Shown: positions 34,516-42,257 of the stretch, one piece after another
Numbering within the stretch: the stretch's first letter is position 1
How the letters are laid out: the number at the start of each line of letters is the position of its first letter
NCBI RefSeq assembly: GCF_036010665.1
Contig: NZ_CP108581.1
Coordinates: 4,507,501 to 4,571,500 of the forward strand
Source of the DNA: Microbispora sp. NBC_01189
GTDB taxonomy: Bacteria > Actinomycetota > Actinomycetes > Streptosporangiales > Streptosporangiaceae
DNA: 64,000 nucleotides
Reading direction: 5' to 3'
Notes under the pieces: model-generated
Told to the model about the DNA's origin: nothing
Seen by the model: only the letters and a program-made list of their open reading frames with translations
Database searches by the model: none
Position numbers and translations under genes: made by a program

Positions 34516-35838
34516 GTGAAAGAGATCACGGGCCGCCTCCTGCGGGTGGCCGGCCTGACACTGCGCGCCGCGAGAGTGGGCGCCATCGTGTCCGCCTACG
34601 GGCTGCTGCTCGGCGCTTCCGCGGCCGGTCGCCTCGGCCGGAGGCGAGGCGGCGACGGCGGAGGGGAAGGCGGCGTGAAGGATGGTGAGAGGTGGGTCAG
34701 GATGCTCACCCGCCTCGGACCGTCCTTCATCAAGATCGGTCAGCTCGTGAGCACCCGGCGGGACCTGCTGCCGCCCGAGATGACCGGCCCGCTGGCCCGG
34801 CTGACCGATTCGGCGCCGCCACCGAGCGGGCGCCGCATCCGGTTGGCCGTGCGCGCCGCCTACGCCGGGAGGCCCTGGCCGTTCCGCGAGTTCGTCTGGG
34901 AGCCGGTGGCCTGCGGCAGCATCGCGACCGTGCACGAAGCCGTGACCCGGGACGGCCGCCGGGTCGCGGTCAAGGTGCGCAGGCCGGGCATCCAGACCGT
35001 GATGGAGCGGGACTTCGCGCTGACACGCGCCGTCATGGGCGCGCTCGGTGCCGTGCCGAAGCTACGCCAGATGCCTTTCAAGATGATGCACGAGCAGGTC
35101 GGTTCGGCGATACTCCGCCAGCTGGACTTCTCGGCGGAGGCTTCGGCGCTGACCGAGCTGCGGGCGAACCTGTCCGGGCTCGGGAACGTGCGCGTCCCCG
35201 AGCCGCTGCCCGGTCTGTGCACGCCCGAGATCGTGGTGATGGAGTACATCGGCGACCTGAGGCGCTTCGGCCCCGACGACCTCGACGCCGCCGCACGGCG
35301 CCAAGTGGTGCGGGCGGTGCTGACCGCGGTCTACGAGATGCTCTTCATCGACGGCGTCGTGCACTGCGACCTGCACCCCGGGAACCTGTACTTCGACGAG
35401 CGGGCCGACCTGGTCATCCTCGACGCGGGATTCGTCATCCGGCTGCCGGACGAGGTGCGCCGCTCCTTCGCCGACTTCTTCATCAACATGGCGATGGGCG
35501 ACGGCTGGGCCTGCGCCCAGGTCGTGATCGAGAGCGCCGCGCACATCGCCGACGACCGTCATGTGCCGGATTTCCGCGCAGCCCTGACCGAGCTCGTACG
35601 GGAGGCGGCCGGAACCAGATCCGGCGAGTTCGACCTGGCGCGCTTCGCCGGCCGGCTGTTCGACCTGCAACGCCGCTTCGGCCTCTTCCCGGCGCCGGAG
35701 TTCGCCTTCCCCCTGCTCTCGCTGCTGGTCATCGAGGGAATGATCAAAAACTTCGACAGCGGCGTCGACTTCCAGGCGGAGGCCGTGCCGGTCCTGCGGC
35801 GCCGCAACATGCCGCGGGAGCGTACGGCGCGACCGTAA
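34516..35838 (+). CDS. UbiB/ABC1 (AarF) atypical kinase-like protein
   Basis: This 440-residue ABC1/UbiB family protein starts at the GTG at 34516, with GGGAG placed between it and the preceding stop. It has the family-specific LGPSFIKIGQLVSTRRDLLP (KxGQ) near 72-92, a GSIATVHEA loop in place of the canonical A-rich loop, VAVKVRRPG with the ATP-site Lys, the catalytic HCDLHPGNL near 290, and DAGF as metal-binding DFG equivalent. A hydrophobic N-terminal segment at about 15-40 may anchor it. UbiB proteins support lipid quinone synthesis and have weak ATPase activity. Its place as last gene of a flavin reductase operon beside an enediyne cassette is unusual, and its role here is unknown. Confidence 0.88.
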   Translation: MKEITGRLLRVAGLTLRAARVGAIVSAYGLLLGASAAGRLGRRRGGDGGGEGGVKDGERWVRMLTRLGPSFIKIGQLVSTRRDLLPPEMTGPLARLTDSAPPPSGRRIRLAVRAAYAGRPWPFREFVWEPVACGSIATVHEAVTRDGRRVAVKVRRPGIQTVMERDFALTRAVMGALGAVPKLRQMPFKMMHEQVGSAILRQLDFSAEASALTELRANLSGLGNVRVPEPLPGLCTPEIVVMEYIGDLRRFGPDDLDAAARRQVVRAVLTAVYEMLFIDGVVHCDLHPGNLYFDERADLVILDAGFVIRLPDEVRRSFADFFINMAMGDGWACAQVVIESAAHIADDRHVPDFRAALTELVREAAGTRSGEFDLARFAGRLFDLQRRFGLFPAPEFAFPLLSLLVIEGMIKNFDSGVDFQAEAVPVLRRRNMPRERTARP

Positions 35839-35947
35839 CGGCGGGATCCGGGGGCGACGCCGAGCTGGGGAACGGCCTCGACGCCACCTCCGTGCCCCAG
35901 GCGCCGGCGAGCCCACCGCGGCGGTTCGGGCGCGGTTCGCGACCAAC

Positions 35948-36191
35948 TCAGCTCGTCAGCAGGCCGATGCCGAGGGTGAGCACGCCGGCCGCCAGGCACA
36001 GCGCACCGATCCACCAGCACCCCCGCGTGCGCGTGCCCGGCGCGGGCGAAGGCCTGCTGGAAGGGGGTGAACGACACCTGGCCGCGGACGATCCTGGAGA
36101 GGAACCATCCGCCGAACTCGATGGTCACGATGGTGAGCAGGACGGCGCCCGCGATCACCCGGGTCTCCTGGCTGAGCTGCAGGGGGGTCAT
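35948..36191 (-). pseudogene. Remnant of small membrane protein gene (internal deletion with frame change)
   Basis: The minus strand from the ATG at 36191 (good site, AGGAG upstream) reads MTPLQLSQETRVIAGAVLL, then FGGWFLSRIVRGQVSFTPFQ and RAGHAHAGVLV. The frame then loses sense. In another frame the sequence resumes immediately as a TM-like WIGALCLAAGVLTLGIGLLTS ending at the TGA at 35948-35950. The two pieces look like the first and last membrane segments of one protein with the middle (about 60 residues or more) deleted. I recognise the N-terminus as a conserved actinomycete membrane protein but cannot give a function. Confidence 0.65.
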
Positions 36192-36269
36192 GGCTCTCCT
36201 GTGGCAGAGGTGGCCGGTCGGGGGTGGGGGCCGGGTGCGACCCGGGCGGGGGAACGTTGTGGAAACCGG

Positions 36270-36839
36270 TCACCGACCGGTGCTCAGTGCGGCCGCGGGA
36301 AGATCGAGCGTCCGCGCGAGATCGGCGAGTTCCGCCTCGAACAACTCGCCCGCGTCGTCCCCGATGGCCCGGGTCAGGCCGAGCGACTCGACGCTGACCA
36401 TGCCGTACAGCCGCAGCCAGCACCGGGTGAAAGCGACCGCGGCCGAGGAGGAGGGGAGCTCCGTCTCCAGCTGTTCGAGGAGCCGCCGGGCCGGCGTCTC
36501 GATCGCCGGGGAGGGCTGTCCGGGCGGCAGGGGCGCGGGCCCGTGGTCGCGCCAGACCCCGGAGAAGACGTCCGCGAAGAGCCTGCCCACCTGACGCCGT
36601 GCCCGGCTGACCGACGCGCCCTCGTCCGGCGAGGACACGAACCACGAGAGGTGGAACTCCGCGGCGTGGTCGACGGCCCAGCGCCGGAGCGCCCTGCTCG
36701 CGGCGACGAGCCGGCCCGCCGTGTCGGCCGTGTCGACCTGATCGACGGTGCCGGCGATGTGCTCGGTCAGCTCTGGCAATCCGGAATCGGAGATGCGATT
36801 GCGCCGGTTCCACGCGAGCTGTCCGCGGGCCGTTGACAA
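36270..36839 (-). pseudogene. TetR-family regulator lacking its DNA-binding domain
   Basis: This 189-residue frame begins at 36839 and matches only the C-terminal ligand-binding part of a TetR/WHG-type repressor: LPELTEHIAGTVDQVDTADTAGRLVAASRALRRWAVDHAAEFHLSWF, later VAFTRCWLRLYGMVSVESLG. The usual HTH of about 50 residues is absent. Only 40-80 bp separate its 5' end from the divergent LLM gene, so there is no room for the missing part. A deletion has therefore removed the promoter-proximal half. The intergenic operator (36841-36855) remains. It may be expressed as a non-DNA-binding fragment but is best treated as broken. Confidence 0.7.
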
Positions 36840-36840
36840 C

Positions 36841-36855
36841 CTGAGGAATCCTCAG
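36841..36855. promoter_or_regulatory. TetR-type operator upstream of LLM gene, site 1
   Basis: CTGAGGAATCCTCAG is a perfect palindrome around a central base, and the symmetry extends to 36837-36859 (CAAC...GTTG). It matches the core CTGAGR-N3-CCTCAG found twice in front of the TetR/MFS pair at 38.56-38.61 kb, pointing to one shared repressor. Confidence 0.8.
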
Positions 36856-36878
36856 GTTGACTGTCCGGTGGGCATAAC

Positions 36879-36893
36879 ATGAGGAATCCTCCG
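36879..36893. promoter_or_regulatory. TetR-type operator upstream of LLM gene, site 2 (degenerate)
   Basis: ATGAGGAATCCTCCG keeps the inner GAGGAATCCTC of site 1 with two outer mismatches and lies 38 bp centre to centre from it. It overlaps the upstream candidate ATG of the LLM gene, which argues for the downstream TTG start. Confidence 0.65.
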
Positions 36894-36920
36894 CATGTGC
36901 CCCTCCTGGAGGAGAGGACG

Positions 36921-37907
36921 TTGGCCGAGGGAATCGCCGTCTCCGTGCATGACACCGCACCCGTCTGGCGCGGCGACACCGCGGGCGACGCGCTGCGCCG
37001 CTCCGTCGACCTGGCTCAGGCCGTCGAGGCCCTGGGCTACCGGCGTCACTGGGTCGCCGAGCACCACGACACCCCGGCGCTCGCGACCTCCAGCCCGGCC
37101 GTGCTCGCCGGGTCCATCCTCGCGGCGACCTCCACCATCCGCGTCGGCTCCGGCGCGGTGCTGCTGCCCAACCACTCGCCGTACGTGGTGGCCGAGCAGT
37201 TCGGCGTCCTGGCCGGGCTCCACCCGGGCCGGGTGGACCTCGGGCTCGGCCGCGCCGCCGGCGGCTCCGGCCGGGCCGCCGCCCGCATGGGCGACCCGCG
37301 CGGGCTCGACTTCCCGAGCGCGCTGCGCGAACTGGGCGAGTACTTCGCGGGCGGCAGCGGTGGCGTCCGCGCGATCCCCGAGTCGGCCACGCCACCCGAG
37401 ATCTGGCTGGTCGGGTCGAGCGCGTCCAGCGCCGCGGCCGCGGGCCGTCTCGGCCTGCCCTACGTGTACGCGCACGCGATCGTCGGCGCCGGCGCGCCGG
37501 AGGCGTTGGAGGCCTACCGCCGGGCGTTCCGGCCCTCGGCGGCCCTCGCCGGGCCGTACGCCGGGGTGGCCGTGATCGCGATCGCGGCCGACAGCGACGA
37601 GCGCGCGCACAGGCTCGCCACGTCCTTCGTGTACGGCCAGATCCTCATGCGGACGGTGGATCCCGCCACCCTCCTGCCGACGGAGGAGGAGACGGCCGCG
37701 CACCGCTTCACCCCGGAGGAGGAGCGGTTCCTGCGGGAGAAGATCGGCCCCCAGTTCGTCGGCAGCCCCGAGCGGATCGCCCCCCGGCTCGGCGGCCTGC
37801 TGCGCGCCACCCGCGCGGACGAGCTGTTCGTGCTCACCCAGGTGCCCGACCACCAGGCCAGGATCCGCTCCTACGAGCTCATCGCCAAGATCGTCTCGTC
37901 CCTGTAG
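36921..37907 (+). CDS. LLM-class flavin-dependent oxidoreductase (MsnO8/luciferase-like)
   Basis: This protein is about 328 residues from the TTG at 36921, chosen because GGAGGAGAGG lies just upstream and family alignment begins there (IAVSVHDTAPVWRGDTAGDALRRSV). An ATG at 36879 would add 14 residues. The protein has RHWVAEHHDTPALATSSPAVL and VGSGAVLLPNHSPYVVAEQFG, typical of the luciferase-like monooxygenase subgroup that uses F420 or FMN. Substrate unknown. It is divergent from the broken TetR gene and has two operators in its promoter, so it was probably controlled by that repressor or is now controlled by the intact TetR at 37951-38538. Confidence 0.87.
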   Translation: MAEGIAVSVHDTAPVWRGDTAGDALRRSVDLAQAVEALGYRRHWVAEHHDTPALATSSPAVLAGSILAATSTIRVGSGAVLLPNHSPYVVAEQFGVLAGLHPGRVDLGLGRAAGGSGRAAARMGDPRGLDFPSALRELGEYFAGGSGGVRAIPESATPPEIWLVGSSASSAAAAGRLGLPYVYAHAIVGAGAPEALEAYRRAFRPSAALAGPYAGVAVIAIAADSDERAHRLATSFVYGQILMRTVDPATLLPTEEETAAHRFTPEEERFLREKIGPQFVGSPERIAPRLGGLLRATRADELFVLTQVPDHQARIRSYELIAKIVSSL

Positions 37908-37950
37908 CCTCCCGCCCGGGTCCGAGGTCTCGCGACGGCGGGGGCGGAGG

Positions 37951-38538
37951 TCAGGCGCGGGGGATCGTGATGCCCTCCAGGACCAGTTGGAGGAAGCGCG
38001 GGCTGCCGTCCCGGCCGCCGGCCGCCTGTTCCCGCACCCAGGCGGCGCCGCTGAGGAGGTCGAACAGTTCGTCGGGGGTGAGGTCGGGCCGTACGCTGCC
38101 CGCCGCCTGCGCCGCGCGCAGCAGGTCGGCGCCGCCGCTGTGCATCGCGTTGCACATGGTGTGGGAGGGCGTCCCCTCGTCGTACATGCTCTGCGCGAGG
38201 ATGCCGACCAGGCCGCGGAAGGTGCTGAAGTGCGCGACGGCCTCGCGCATCCACGCGGTCAGCGCGTCGAGCGGGTCCGGGGCGCCGGACAGCCGCGCGG
38301 CGTGGGAGACCAGGTTCTCCAGGCCGTCCCGGGTCGCGGCCTCGACCAGCGAGGCCCGGGTGGGGAAGTGGCGGTAGAGCGTGCCGATCGCCACCCCGGC
38401 CTGGCTCGCGATGTCCTCCAGGGACGCGTCGGCCCCGGCGCTCTCGAACGCCTTGCGGGCCGCGGCCAGGATCGCGTCGTAGTTGCGCCGGCCGTCCGCC
38501 CGCTTGGGGCGCTGGGCGATGTAGGCCCTGCCGTCCAT
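37951..38538 (-). CDS. TetR-family repressor of adjacent MFS exporter
   Basis: This 195-residue TetR protein has its HTH at about residues 22-68 (ILAAARKAFESAGADASLEDIASQAGVAIGTLYRHF). The C-terminal helical domain contains VEAATRDGLENLVSHAARL and ALTAWMREAVAHFSTFRGL, typical of regulators paired with MFS pumps. It starts at the ATG at 38538 and is divergent from the DHA2 exporter with 139 bp between. That gap holds two CTGAG...CTCAG operators 35 bp apart, consistent with autorepression and control of the pump. The same operator core in front of the LLM gene suggests a small regulon. Confidence 0.9.
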   Translation of the reverse strand: MDGRAYIAQRPKRADGRRNYDAILAAARKAFESAGADASLEDIASQAGVAIGTLYRHFPTRASLVEAATRDGLENLVSHAARLSGAPDPLDALTAWMREAVAHFSTFRGLVGILAQSMYDEGTPSHTMCNAMHSGGADLLRAAQAAGSVRPDLTPDELFDLLSGAAWVREQAAGGRDGSPRFLQLVLEGITIPRA

Positions 38539-38560
38539 CGGCTACCTCCCGCTTGACATC

Positions 38561-38575
38561 CTGAGGGCACCTCAG
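38561..38575. promoter_or_regulatory. TetR operator in TetR-MFS intergenic region, site 1
   Basis: CTGAGGGCACCTCAG is an inverted repeat of CTGAGG with a 3-bp centre, in the divergent promoter region about 25 bp from the TetR start codon. It matches the LLM operator core at 36841-36855 in 12 of 12 arm positions. Confidence 0.8.
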
Positions 38576-38595
38576 TTTAAATGCTCCCTATTAAC

Positions 38596-38610
38596 CTGAG
38601 ACGACCTCAG
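38596..38610. promoter_or_regulatory. TetR operator in TetR-MFS intergenic region, site 2
   Basis: CTGAGACGACCTCAG is the same inverted repeat with one arm mismatch. The centre is 35 bp from site 1, so the two sites could block both divergent promoters. Confidence 0.78.
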
Positions 38611-38677
38611 TATAAGCGCGGCCTCGAATCCGGGCGCGCCTCACCCCGCCCCCCGATCAGCGGACCGTGGAGGTTCC

Positions 38678-40105
38678 ATGGCCACCGGAACGACCCCCGA
38701 AAGCGTCCCGGGCGCGCCCCGAGACGTCCCCGGCCGCGGCTGGGCCCTCGCGCTCGCCGCGATCGTCGGGGCCGAGTTCATGCTCCAGCTCGACGGCACC
38801 ATCGTGAACGTCGCGCTGCCCACCCTGCAGTCCGACCTCCACCTGACGGTGACCGGGGGATCCTGGGTGCCCAACGGCTTCTTCCTCGCCTTCGGCGGGC
38901 TCCTGCTGTTCGCCGGACGCCTCGGCGACGTGCTGGGCCACCGCCGGGTCTTCCTCGCCGGGATCGGGCTGGTCGTGGTGGCCTCGCTGATCGCCGGCCT
39001 CGCGCCGAACCTGGAGGTGCTGCTCGCCGGCCGGATCCTGCAGGGCGCCGGGGCGGCGATCTGCGGGCCCACCGGCCTGGCACTGCTGGCGATCGTCTTC
39101 CCGGGGGAGCGGCGGCAACGCGCCTTCGGGCTCTACTCCACCGTGACCGGGCTCGGCGCCTCCGCCGGCATGGTCCTCGGCGGCCTGCTCACATGGGCCG
39201 GCGACTGGCGCTGGAGCCTGCTGGTCAACGTGCCGATCGGGCTGCTCCTCGCCGTGGTCGCCGCCCGCGCCCTCGGCCTGCGCGACGAGGCGACCCCGGC
39301 GACCCGGTCGCGCTCCCTCGGCCTGCCGAGCGCGCTGCTGAGCACCGCCACGCTCACCACCGCCGTGTACGGCCTGGTCCACGCCGCGGAGCAGGGCTGG
39401 GGCGACCGCTGGACACTCGCCGCACTCGGCGCGGCCGTCGTGCTGGCCGTGATCCTGCTGCTGGTGGACCGGCGCTCCGCCGAGCCGCTGCTGCCCCTGG
39501 CGGTCCTCGCCGGCCGCGAGCGGGCCGGGGCCTTCCTCGACGTGGTGCTGCTCGCGGCGGTCCTCACCAGCTTCCTGATCTACCTGGTGCAGTACCTCCA
39601 GGGAGTGCTCCACCTCGACGCGCTGCGAAGCGGCCTGGCCATCCTGCCGTTCGGCCTCGCGCTGCTCGTCAGCACCCAGATCCTCACCTCGTACATCGCC
39701 AAGATCGGCCTCAGGAGCCGCGCGGTGATCGGCCTGGTGGTCGTGCTGGCCGGGGTGGCGTGGCTGACCCGCCTCGACGGTGACAGCACCTATCTCACCG
39801 GAGTGCTCCCGGCCCTCGTCGTCATGGGGCTCGGCGTCGGTGTGGCGATCATCCCGTTCAACATGATCGTGCTCACCACCGCACCGCCCGAGTACGCGGG
39901 TGTGACCGCCGGAGTGCTGCAGACGGCGCTCACGATCGGCGGATCGCTCGGACTGGCCGTGATGCTGATCCCGCTCACCCAGGGCTCCGGCGGCCTCGCC
40001 GAGACGATCTCGTCGGTCTTCGTGTGGGCGAGCGCCGCCCTGGTGATCGCGCTGCTCGTCACACTCGTCTTCTGGTATCGCCCCGGAGCGCGGAGGCTGA
40101 CTTAG
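38678..40105 (+). CDS. DHA2-type MFS drug exporter
   Basis: This 475-residue 14-TM exporter has QLDGTIVNVALPTLQSDLH in TM1 (motif D1), FAGRLGDVLGHRRVFLAG (motif A) near 80, and SAGMVLGGLLTWAGDWRW (motif C) near 160. It starts at the ATG at 38678 with GGAGG upstream. It is divergent from its likely repressor, with two operators between. Its stop TAG overlaps the TAA of the convergent SWIM gene by sharing bases 40103-40104, so the two transcription units run into each other with no spacer. Substrate unknown; related pumps confer resistance to dyes and antibiotics. Confidence 0.93.
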   Translation: MATGTTPESVPGAPRDVPGRGWALALAAIVGAEFMLQLDGTIVNVALPTLQSDLHLTVTGGSWVPNGFFLAFGGLLLFAGRLGDVLGHRRVFLAGIGLVVVASLIAGLAPNLEVLLAGRILQGAGAAICGPTGLALLAIVFPGERRQRAFGLYSTVTGLGASAGMVLGGLLTWAGDWRWSLLVNVPIGLLLAVVAARALGLRDEATPATRSRSLGLPSALLSTATLTTAVYGLVHAAEQGWGDRWTLAALGAAVVLAVILLLVDRRSAEPLLPLAVLAGRERAGAFLDVVLLAAVLTSFLIYLVQYLQGVLHLDALRSGLAILPFGLALLVSTQILTSYIAKIGLRSRAVIGLVVVLAGVAWLTRLDGDSTYLTGVLPALVVMGLGVGVAIIPFNMIVLTTAPPEYAGVTAGVLQTALTIGGSLGLAVMLIPLTQGSGGLAETISSVFVWASAALVIALLVTLVFWYRPGARRLT

Positions 40106-42123
40106 TTGAGGTCCAGAGCCACCTCCAGGCGCAGGTAGGCATCGATCCAGGCCTGCTCGGCCGTCTCGCCGACGGTGTGGGTCCGCGCCGCCGCGAAGGC
40201 CGTGACGGCCCTGGCGACGCGGTGCAGGCCGAGCACGGTCAACCGCCGCGCCGCGTCGGCGAGCCGGTCGTCGTACGTCGGCGGCAGGTGGGACAGGCCG
40301 TGATGGGCCGCTTCGGCGAGTAGCGCCCGGGCGTCGATCAGAGCCGCGGTGAGTGGTTCGTGCCGGACGTCCTCGGCGACGGTGAGCCTGCCGCTTCGAT
40401 CGGGCGGCTGGAGATCGGGGACGACGACCCGGCCGCCGGCCGACAGGCCGAGCGGTTCGATGACGACACCGCCCGCCGTCCGCCCCACCACGCCGCTGAC
40501 GAAACGCGGTTCGCCCTCCGCACCAAGGAGTACGGCGGCCAGCGAGTCGAGGCGTCCGGGAGCGGCGGCGGTGTGGGTGGCCCTCACGGTGGCGGTGTTA
40601 CCCGCCCGGTCGGCGATGACGGCGTCGAGACGCTGGTCTCCGGGCGCGTAGCCGACGGACACCACCCGCTCGACGGCGACGACCCGGACCAGCTCCGCCT
40701 CCACCCGTGGGCGGACGGGCCGGAGCGGGAGAGCGTCCAGCTCACGGCCGAGGGCGGCGAGGTCGGTCACCACCAGGGACGACGGCAGTTCGTCCCAGGC
40801 GCCTTGCGACGCGCCGACCGTAGTCTTCGAGATCCGCCCGGTCGCCAGCCGCACCGTGCGACTGGCGCTGCGGACGGCCGACTCCGTGACCACGTTGCCG
40901 GTGGCCAGGGTCTCCAGTGTGGATGAGGCGATCCGCCGCCGGGCGAGCGCCGGCCCGTCGTCGTCGCCGTCCCAGTGGCGGCGGAGGACCAGCACCATGG
41001 CGCTGTCGCCGTGGGCCAGGTAGACCTCGGCGATCCGCTGGTCGCCGACGGCGCGGATCCGGCAGCCGAGACCGTCCAGCCGGGCCCGGCGCAGTGGGGT
41101 CTCGGCGGCCTCGGCGGTGCCGAGCACGCTGCTGCGCAGGGTGGCCTCCGGCCGCGTCACCGCGCGGTGCCGGGCGTGGAGTTCGGCGAGGTGGCTCGCG
41201 AGCAGTTCGGGACGGTAGTGGGAGCTCCGGTCGCGGTAGGCGGCCAGTTGCCCGGCGAGGTCGGTGACGGCGAGCAGCGGCCAGCGCAGCCCGGCGGCGT
41301 CCAGGTGGCGCGACACGTCGGCGATGGTGGCGTCGAGTCCCTGACCGAGATGGGCCGCGCCCGCGCGCAGGACCGTGCCGGCCAGGCCCAGGGCCTGTTC
41401 CAGCCCGGATCCGGCGCCCGGCCCGGGCGCGCCGCCGACGTCGACCCGCACGTCCTGGACGCCGGGGTGCCGCGCGTTGGCGACCCGGAACGCCCACACC
41501 GCCAGGGCGATGACGTCGTCGCGGCTGCCGGCGACGGCGTCGGTGTGGACGAACCCGAGGTCGCCGGGGACCAGGAAGCGCACGGTCGCGGTGGCCAGTT
41601 CGACCTGCGGCACCGGATCGCCGGAGGTCGCGCGGCGCACCCGCGCGGTGAACCCGGTCCGCTCCGTACGGCGCGCGGCGGCCATCAGCCGGGCGCCGAT
41701 CCTGGCGGTGAGCTCGTCGTCGGTCACCTGGCCCGGCGACCAGGGCGGCGCGTGCTCCGCGACGGTCTCGGCAGCCACGGGGGCGGCGTCGACGGGCACC
41801 CCCTCAGCATCGACAGGCGTCGCGTCGGCGTCCACGGGCGTCGGGGCGGCCTCTACGGGAACCGGGGCGGGCAGGCGCTGGTAAGCGAGGATCACCCCGA
41901 TGACGTGCCGGCAGGCGCCGACGGAACCACAGGTGCAGCGGGCCGCGTCGAGCCCGCCGGGAGGCAGGGCCGTGGCCACGCCGTCGGGGAAGACGCCGTG
42001 CACGGTGCCGTCGCCGTCGGTCCGCACCTCCGGCGCGGCCTCCTTGCCGGCCCGTTTGACCAGGCCGCGATTGGTGAGCGCGGCGAGGGAGTCGGTGGTG
42101 AGCCCGAGCAGATCGGTCCTCAT
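40102..42123 (-). CDS. SWIM zinc-finger protein (YehQ-like member of WGR-MoxR-DUF5682-VWA-SWIM system)
   Basis: This 673-residue protein has a SWIM zinc finger at about residues 60-75 (AARCTCGSVGACRHVIGVIL, pattern CxC...CxH). A long acidic/proline linker (about 90-140) and a large helical C-terminal region of no recognised fold follow. SWIM domains bind nucleic acids or proteins. The ATG at 42123 has CGGAGG upstream. It is the last gene of the operon of DUF4132/WGR, MoxR ATPase, DUF5682 and VWA proteins, the set found at E. coli yehI-yehQ. A TnpB element now separates it from the VWA gene, and it converges onto the MFS gene. Confidence 0.85.
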   Translation of the reverse strand: MRTDLLGLTTDSLAALTNRGLVKRAGKEAAPEVRTDGDGTVHGVFPDGVATALPPGGLDAARCTCGSVGACRHVIGVILAYQRLPAPVPVEAAPTPVDADATPVDAEGVPVDAAPVAAETVAEHAPPWSPGQVTDDELTARIGARLMAAARRTERTGFTARVRRATSGDPVPQVELATATVRFLVPGDLGFVHTDAVAGSRDDVIALAVWAFRVANARHPGVQDVRVDVGGAPGPGAGSGLEQALGLAGTVLRAGAAHLGQGLDATIADVSRHLDAAGLRWPLLAVTDLAGQLAAYRDRSSHYRPELLASHLAELHARHRAVTRPEATLRSSVLGTAEAAETPLRRARLDGLGCRIRAVGDQRIAEVYLAHGDSAMVLVLRRHWDGDDDGPALARRRIASSTLETLATGNVVTESAVRSASRTVRLATGRISKTTVGASQGAWDELPSSLVVTDLAALGRELDALPLRPVRPRVEAELVRVVAVERVVSVGYAPGDQRLDAVIADRAGNTATVRATHTAAAPGRLDSLAAVLLGAEGEPRFVSGVVGRTAGGVVIEPLGLSAGGRVVVPDLQPPDRSGRLTVAEDVRHEPLTAALIDARALLAEAAHHGLSHLPPTYDDRLADAARRLTVLGLHRVARAVTAFAAARTHTVGETAEQAWIDAYLRLEVALDLN

Positions 42124-42140
42124 CAGAACCTCCGAGAAAA

Positions 42141-42160
42141 CCCCCGCCTTCGGGCGGGGG
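42141..42160. repeat. Left-end hairpin of TnpB element
   Basis: A perfect 8-bp GC stem closed by a TTCG tetraloop, next to the left boundary of the insertion. Left-end hairpins of this kind are the recognition signals of IS200/IS605 transposases. It lies upstream of the SWIM gene start and could also impede read-through from the VWA gene. Confidence 0.65.
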
Positions 42161-42257
42161 AGGGATCGGACTGCCTGCGGAGCAGGGCGAGGGTAGGCGT
42201 TTTGCCGTAAAGCGGACCGCTGTAGGAAGCCACGTGATCGTTGACTGATCGGGTGGC

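Noticed and set aside
42141-42160. Left hairpin as an ordinary terminator of the VWA gene
   Set aside because: It lies more than 1.3 kb past the VWA stop, inside the element boundary, and fits the end structure of IS200/IS605 elements better.
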